Of a stretch of 64,000 bases of DNA, positions 63,351 through 64,000 are shown piece by piece (the stretch's first letter is position 1; every line of letters starts with the position of its first letter). Under the pieces are notes generated by a model that was not told where the DNA came from, did no database searches, and saw only the letters and a program-made list of their open reading frames with translations. The translations under genes were made by a program, and so were the position numbers. The stretch comes from Mucilaginibacter sp. (lineage in GTDB: Bacteria; Bacteroidota; Bacteroidia; Sphingobacteriales; Sphingobacteriaceae). The stretch lies in the NCBI GenBank assembly GCA_028287895.1, contig JAQBOV010000058.1, forward strand, positions 24,054 through 88,053, in the 5' to 3' direction.

Positions 63351-63968
63351 TTATTTATCCACTATTACCAATGAACCCTTAGCTCCTGGGATGGAACCCT
63401 TAACTACCATTAGGTTTTGCTCCGGATAAACTTTCAAAACTTCTAAGTTTTGAACTTTAACGCGAACATTACCCATTTGACCGGCCATACGCATACCTTT
63501 AAATACACGTGAAGGCCATGATGAAGCACCCAATGAACCCGGCGCACGTAAACGATTATGCTGACCGTGAGTTTGCATACCCACACCACCAAAACCGTGA
63601 CGCTTTACCACACCCTGAAAACCTTTACCCTTTGAAGTACCAACCACATCAACAAAATCTCCGGCAGCGAAAATCTCTACAGTGATCGTATCACCAAGAG
63701 TTTTTACATCTTCGAAAGTTTTGAATTCAACCAGTCTGCGCTTTGGCGTAGTACCGGCTTTCTGGAAATGACCTTTTAGGGGAGCAGGGGTGTTCTTTTC
63801 TTTTTTCTCACCATACGCCAGCTGAACTGCGGCGTAGCCGTCTGTTTCAACAGAACGAACTTGTGTTACCACACAAGGGCCAGCTTCGATTACTGTACAA
63901 GGAATGTTTTTCCCTGTTTCATCGAAAATGCTGGTCATTCCTACTTTTTTACCAATAATTCCTGACAT
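63351..63968 (-). CDS. rplC: Large ribosomal subunit protein uL3
   Basis: 205 residues. [80 protein letters not shown] and [19 protein letters not shown] are conserved. The Q in the [15 protein letters not shown] segment is where N5-methylation occurs in E. coli (Gln150). rpsJ is expected just beyond the right edge; the last 32 nt hold only a spacer. Confidence 0.98.
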   Translation of the reverse strand: MSGIIGKKVGMTSIFDETGKNIPCTVIEAGPCVVTQVRSVETDGYAAVQLAYGEKKEKNTPAPLKGHFQKAGTTPKRRLVEFKTFEDVKTLGDTITVEIFAAGDFVDVVGTSKGKGFQGVVKRHGFGGVGMQTHGQHNRLRAPGSLGASSWPSRVFKGMRMAGQMGNVRVKVQNLEVLKVYPEQNLMVVKGSIPGAKGSLVIVDK

Positions 63969-64000
63969 TTTGTTATTTTGTTTGTGTCCATCGAAGCAGT

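Noticed and set aside
1..64000. CRISPR arrays, insertion sequences, tRNA and rRNA genes
   Set aside because: No regularly spaced direct repeats, no transposase motifs and no tRNA or rRNA signatures were seen on reading both strands.

Overview
The window looks like chromosomal DNA of a Bacteroidota bacterium, most likely a Sphingobacteriaceae member close to Mucilaginibacter or Pedobacter. The evidence is TAnnTTTG-type -7 promoter boxes, no Shine-Dalgarno sequences, Bacteroidota-specific families (DUF5606, the putative porin family, OMP_b-brl TonB-type proteins), zinc-free variants of several ribosomal proteins, and many short intergenic repeats. No rRNA, tRNA, CRISPR array, prophage or insertion sequence was seen. 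The window is mainly housekeeping DNA with eroded genes and small repeats between operons.

Layout. 1-5.9 kb: RhlE-like helicase, FtsB/DivIC-like protein, a decayed four-helix-bundle gene, a VWA membrane protein, fabG and a small Cys-rich protein. 6-13.1 kb (minus): class Ia ribonucleotide reductase nrdB-nrdA behind an adenosylcobalamin riboswitch, then msrB, sucD and a dicarboxylate symporter. 13.7-19.9 kb (plus): phosphatase-like protein, leuS (with an in-frame palindromic repeat insertion) and a TonB-type outer-membrane protein. 20-27.3 kb: membrane-anchored MutS-like ATPase, rlmH, LpxO-like hydroxylase, zinc CDF transporter, DUF5606 protein, cyclophilin and an exported amidotransferase-like protein. 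27.4-32 kb (minus): porin, purine nucleoside phosphorylase, lpxK and a PIN-domain toxin-antitoxin pair. 32.1-35.5 kb: serine hydrolase, small membrane and exported proteins and a decayed VOC gene. 35.8-41.2 kb: pruA, two beta-carbonic anhydrases and a SulP transporter. 41.3-45.7 kb (plus): acyl-CoA carboxylase beta subunit, GNAT, M42 peptidase and a nucleotidyltransferase. 45.7-47.7 kb: dnaK. 47.7-48.6 kb: no intact gene, but a GH3-like fragment. 48.6-64 kb (minus): the S10-spc-alpha ribosomal superoperon from rplC to rplQ, including secY, map, infA and rpoA.

Main points. (1) rplO (L15) has an in-frame TAA at codon 10 of an otherwise full-length frame. (2) A complete-looking AdoCbl riboswitch precedes the B12-independent nrdBA operon. 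(3) GC-rich palindromic repeats run into coding sequence: inside leuS and at the 3' end of the symporter gene; an AT-rich repeat covers the msrB stop. (4) Three decayed genes can be read from the spacers. (5) Several genes have a TAnnTTTG box only 3-6 nt before the ATG, suggesting leaderless or near-leaderless transcripts. (6) A SulP transporter is coupled to duplicated carbonic anhydrases. Start codons were moved inward where the longest frame began at TTG, GTG or within a repeat. All calls come from reading the sequence; no database search was run.
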